Assembly: GCA_016869915.1 (NCBI GenBank)
Contig: VGDA01000214.1
Span: 1 to 6,377 of the forward strand
Source: Alphaproteobacteria bacterium
Lineage (GTDB): Bacteria > Pseudomonadota > Alphaproteobacteria > CACIAM-22H2
Direction of reading: 5' to 3'
Length of the DNA: 6,377 nt
The notes under the pieces: generated by a model
The model's database searches: none
Told to the model about the DNA's origin: nothing
What the model saw: the letters and a program-made list of their open reading frames with translations, nothing else
Program-made: the position numbers and the translations under genes
Shown: positions 4,593 to 6,377 of the stretch, in pieces
How the letters are laid out: each line of letters starts with the position of its first letter
Numbering within the stretch: the stretch's first letter is position 1

Positions 4593-5393
4593 TCAGCGCC
4601 AGCTGGCGTCGAGGTCCTGGTGGCCGACGACGAGGGAGAGCGCGCCGGCGGCACGCTGGCGCGCGCGGCGCGTCGCCCAGGCGGCGATCGCGCGGCCCTC
4701 GTCGCCGCGCGCGGCGCGCGATGCGGCCTCGCCGATGCCGCCGAGCATGGCGCCGAGCATCGCCTCGTCGGCCGCGGCGATGCGCCAGTCGCTGTCGCGC
4801 AGCGTCGTCGTCGCGCCATGCGCGCGCAGCGCCTCGTCGAGCGCGAAGGCCGAATCCGGCCCGAGCGCCGCGCCAAAGCCCTTGTCGCGGACCATGTCGC
4901 GGTGGAAGGCGCGCGCGACGACCGGGTCGCTGGCGTCGGCCGGCGTCCATTCCATGCGCCCGTCATAGGTGAGCACCGCGAGCAGCGGCAGGCGCCGCGC
5001 GGCGAGCGCCGCCGCGAAGCGCGCGATCCACTCGCCCGAGACGAGGTCGACCAGCGCCGCGCAGGTCACCGCCGCCGCGCCGTCGAGCGCCGCCTCGAGC
5101 GCGGCCGCGAGGTCGAGCCGCGCGAAGGCGACCGCGTCGTCGCCCGCGAAGCGCCGCCGCGCGGTCGCGAGCAGCGCCTCGTCGTCGTCGACATGCAGCC
5201 AGGAGAGGCGCCGTCCCTCCTGCGCGGCGAGCGCGCGCAGGCGGCCGATATTCGAGCCCGCGCCCGCGCCGAGGTCGACGACGCGCCCGCCCTCGGGCAC
5301 GCGCGCGAGGAAGGCGCGTGCAAGCGCGTCGTCGCGCGCCGCGACGTCGAAGGGTTCGCGCAGCGCGAGCCAGTCCGCGGAGAAGCCGGTCAT
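4593..5393 (-). CDS. Class I SAM-dependent methyltransferase, coupled to a glycosyltransferase
   Basis: The 266-residue protein has a Rossmann-type AdoMet site. Motif I is VVDLGAGAGSN at 38-48; the acidic end of the second strand is HVDDDEALL at 67-75; ARLDLAAALEAAL near 91-103 and VTCAALVDLVSGEWI at 109-123 follow as the later motifs. No signal peptide or membrane segment is visible, so it is probably cytosolic. The substrate is not readable. The chosen start, MTGFSADWLALREPFD at 5393, has GGAGG four bases upstream, and its ATG overlaps the TGA of the preceding glycosyltransferase gene as ATGA. The frame is open for 18 further codons upstream, but these lie inside the glycosyltransferase gene. 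The overlap indicates translational coupling and hence action on the same product, probably a small glycosylated metabolite or surface glycan. It ends convergently to argS. Confidence 0.88.
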   Translation of the reverse strand: MTGFSADWLALREPFDVAARDDALARAFLARVPEGGRVVDLGAGAGSNIGRLRALAAQEGRRLSWLHVDDDEALLATARRRFAGDDAVAFARLDLAAALEAALDGAAAVTCAALVDLVSGEWIARFAAALAARRLPLLAVLTYDGRMEWTPADASDPVVARAFHRDMVRDKGFGAALGPDSAFALDEALRAHGATTTLRDSDWRIAAADEAMLGAMLGGIGEAASRAARGDEGRAIAAWATRRARQRAAGALSLVVGHQDLDASWR

Positions 5394-6377
5394 GGAGCCT
5401 CCAGGGCGTTGAGCGCCTCGGCGAAGCGCCGCGCCTGCGCGGGCCATCCGGGCAGGGCGCGGGCCTGGTCGCGTGCGCCGCGCGCGAGCCGCGCGCGGGC
5501 GTCGGGACGCGTGGCGAGGCGGCGCAGCGCGCGCGCGAGCCCGGCGACGTCGCCGGGGCGCACGAGCACGCCGGCGCGGCGCGGGACGGTCGCGGGCACC
5601 GCGCCGGCGCGCGCGCCGACCACCGGCAGCCCCGCGGCCATCGCCTCGGCGAAGGCCATGCCATAGCCCTCGTGCAGCGAGGGCAGGACGAAGAGGTCGG
5701 CGCGCCGATAGGCCGCGCGCACGCGCCCGGCCTCGACGGCGCCGGCGAGGCGCACGCGCCCGCCGAGGCGCCGCGCCATGCGCGCCAGCGCGACGCGGCC
5801 CGCCTCGCGCGCGTCGTGGTGGCGCGGCCCGATGCAGTCGAGCCGCCAGGGCAGGTCGCGCAGCCGCGCGAGCGCGGCGAGCAGCACGCGATGCGCCTTG
5901 CGCGGCGTCAGCGAGGCGACGCAGAGCAGCCGCAGCGTCGCGCGCGCGCGCGGTCGCGCGATGGCGTCGTGCTCGACCGCCGGCGCCACCGCGCGGATGC
6001 GCGCGGCGTCGAGCCCCATCGCGGCGACGTCGGGGATCGTCGCCGGGCTGGTGACGATCGCGGCCCCGCAGGCGCGCACCAGCGCGGGCTCCAGCGCGGC
6101 GAGGCGCCGGCGCAGCGCCGGGTCGATGCCCGTCTCCAGCGCCAGCGGGTGGTGGACCAGCGCGACGGCGCGCAGGCCCGGCGCGGGCAGCGCGTCCTCG
6201 AAGGCGGGCAGGGCGAGGCCGTCGACGACGAGCACCGCGCCTTGCGCGGCCGCGACGCAGGCGCGCGCCGCCGCGCGCGCGGCCTCGTCGGCGTCGGGGA
6301 AGCGGCCGGCGAGCTCGTGCAGCACCACGCGCCGGCCCTGCGCGGCGAGGCCGACGAGGATCGCGGCGTCGTAGCGG
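5390..6377 (-). CDS. Glycosyltransferase family 4 (5' end cut by window edge)
   Basis: The visible 328 residues are most of a GT-B fold, retaining GT4 enzyme, which moves a sugar from an activated nucleotide donor to an unknown acceptor. The C-terminal donor-binding domain has ASLTPRKAHRVLLAAL, then ADLFVLPSLHEGYGMAFAEAMAAGLPVV, containing the E-x7-E signature at visible residues 236 and 244, and a closing GVLVRPGDVAGLARAL. The N-terminal acceptor domain includes LVHHPLALETG. A GTG at 6328 could be taken as the start, but the frame continues upstream without a stop as RYDAAILVGLAAQGRR directly before VVLHELAGRFPD. This fits the acceptor-domain beginning of GT4 enzymes, so the true start lies beyond 6377, perhaps 15-25 codons away. 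It overlaps the downstream methyltransferase gene by ATGA. No signal peptide can be judged. Confidence 0.9.
   Translation of the reverse strand, partial: RYDAAILVGLAAQGRRVVLHELAGRFPDADEAARAAARACVAAAQGAVLVVDGLALPAFEDALPAPGLRAVALVHHPLALETGIDPALRRRLAALEPALVRACGAAIVTSPATIPDVAAMGLDAARIRAVAPAVEHDAIARPRARATLRLLCVASLTPRKAHRVLLAALARLRDLPWRLDCIGPRHHDAREAGRVALARMARRLGGRVRLAGAVEAGRVRAAYRRADLFVLPSLHEGYGMAFAEAMAAGLPVVGARAGAVPATVPRRAGVLVRPGDVAGLARALRRLATRPDARARLARGARDQARALPGWPAQARRFAEALNALEAP

Noticed and set aside
2687..4972. A 761-codon plus-strand frame overlapping argS and the methyltransferase gene
   Set aside because: The translation is almost all Arg, Ala, Gly and Pro, as expected for a shifted frame of GC-rich genes, and it crosses the hairpin-rich spacer.
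5939..5952. (CG)7 alternating tract with Z-DNA potential
   Set aside because: It lies within the glycosyltransferase coding region and encodes ordinary Arg-Ala residues in a gene full of CG steps; no reason to infer a separate function.

Overview
The window is a very GC-rich bacterial segment with strongly GC-biased third codon positions and almost no spare DNA. Gene content (SoxYZ with a Tat-type SoxY leader, a UPF0149 protein, a GT4/methyltransferase pair) suggests a proteobacterium, probably a high-GC alphaproteobacterium of the Rhodospirillales/Acetobacteraceae kind. That placement is inferred from style and content; no marker in the window proves it.

Left block (minus strand, 2450 down to 1): soxY, soxZ, a UPF0149 (YgfB/YecA-like) gene, a lipoprotein alpha/beta hydrolase, and the first 13 codons of another gene that leaves the window. 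Spacers are 8, 21, 23 and 20 nt, so this reads as one operon. SoxY and SoxZ form the periplasmic carrier on which thiosulfate-derived sulfur is bound and oxidised. No soxXA, soxB or soxCD lies in the window, so the carrier is either an orphan or the end of a larger locus.

Centre (plus strand, 2553-4331): argS, arginyl-tRNA synthetase, complete, divergent from soxY. The 102-bp divergent spacer holds a plausible argS promoter, a GC-rich inverted repeat overlapping it, and a weaker candidate soxY promoter that would give a nearly leaderless soxY mRNA.

Convergent spacer (4332-4592): 261 bp without a gene, packed with five hairpins, one pyrimidine tract and two inverted copies of a 16-nt core. 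It looks like a REP/BIME-type mosaic repeat that may also end transcription from both sides.

Right block (minus strand, 6377 down to 4593): a family 4 glycosyltransferase, cut by the right window edge at its N-terminus, overlapping by ATGA with a class I SAM-dependent methyltransferase. The pair is translationally coupled and probably modifies the same unknown molecule.

I saw no tRNA, rRNA, CRISPR array, transposase or phage gene. The least explained parts are the composition of the soxYZ operon, the altered SoxY tail, and the repeat mosaic. I found no clear sign of a wholly new defence or mobile system.
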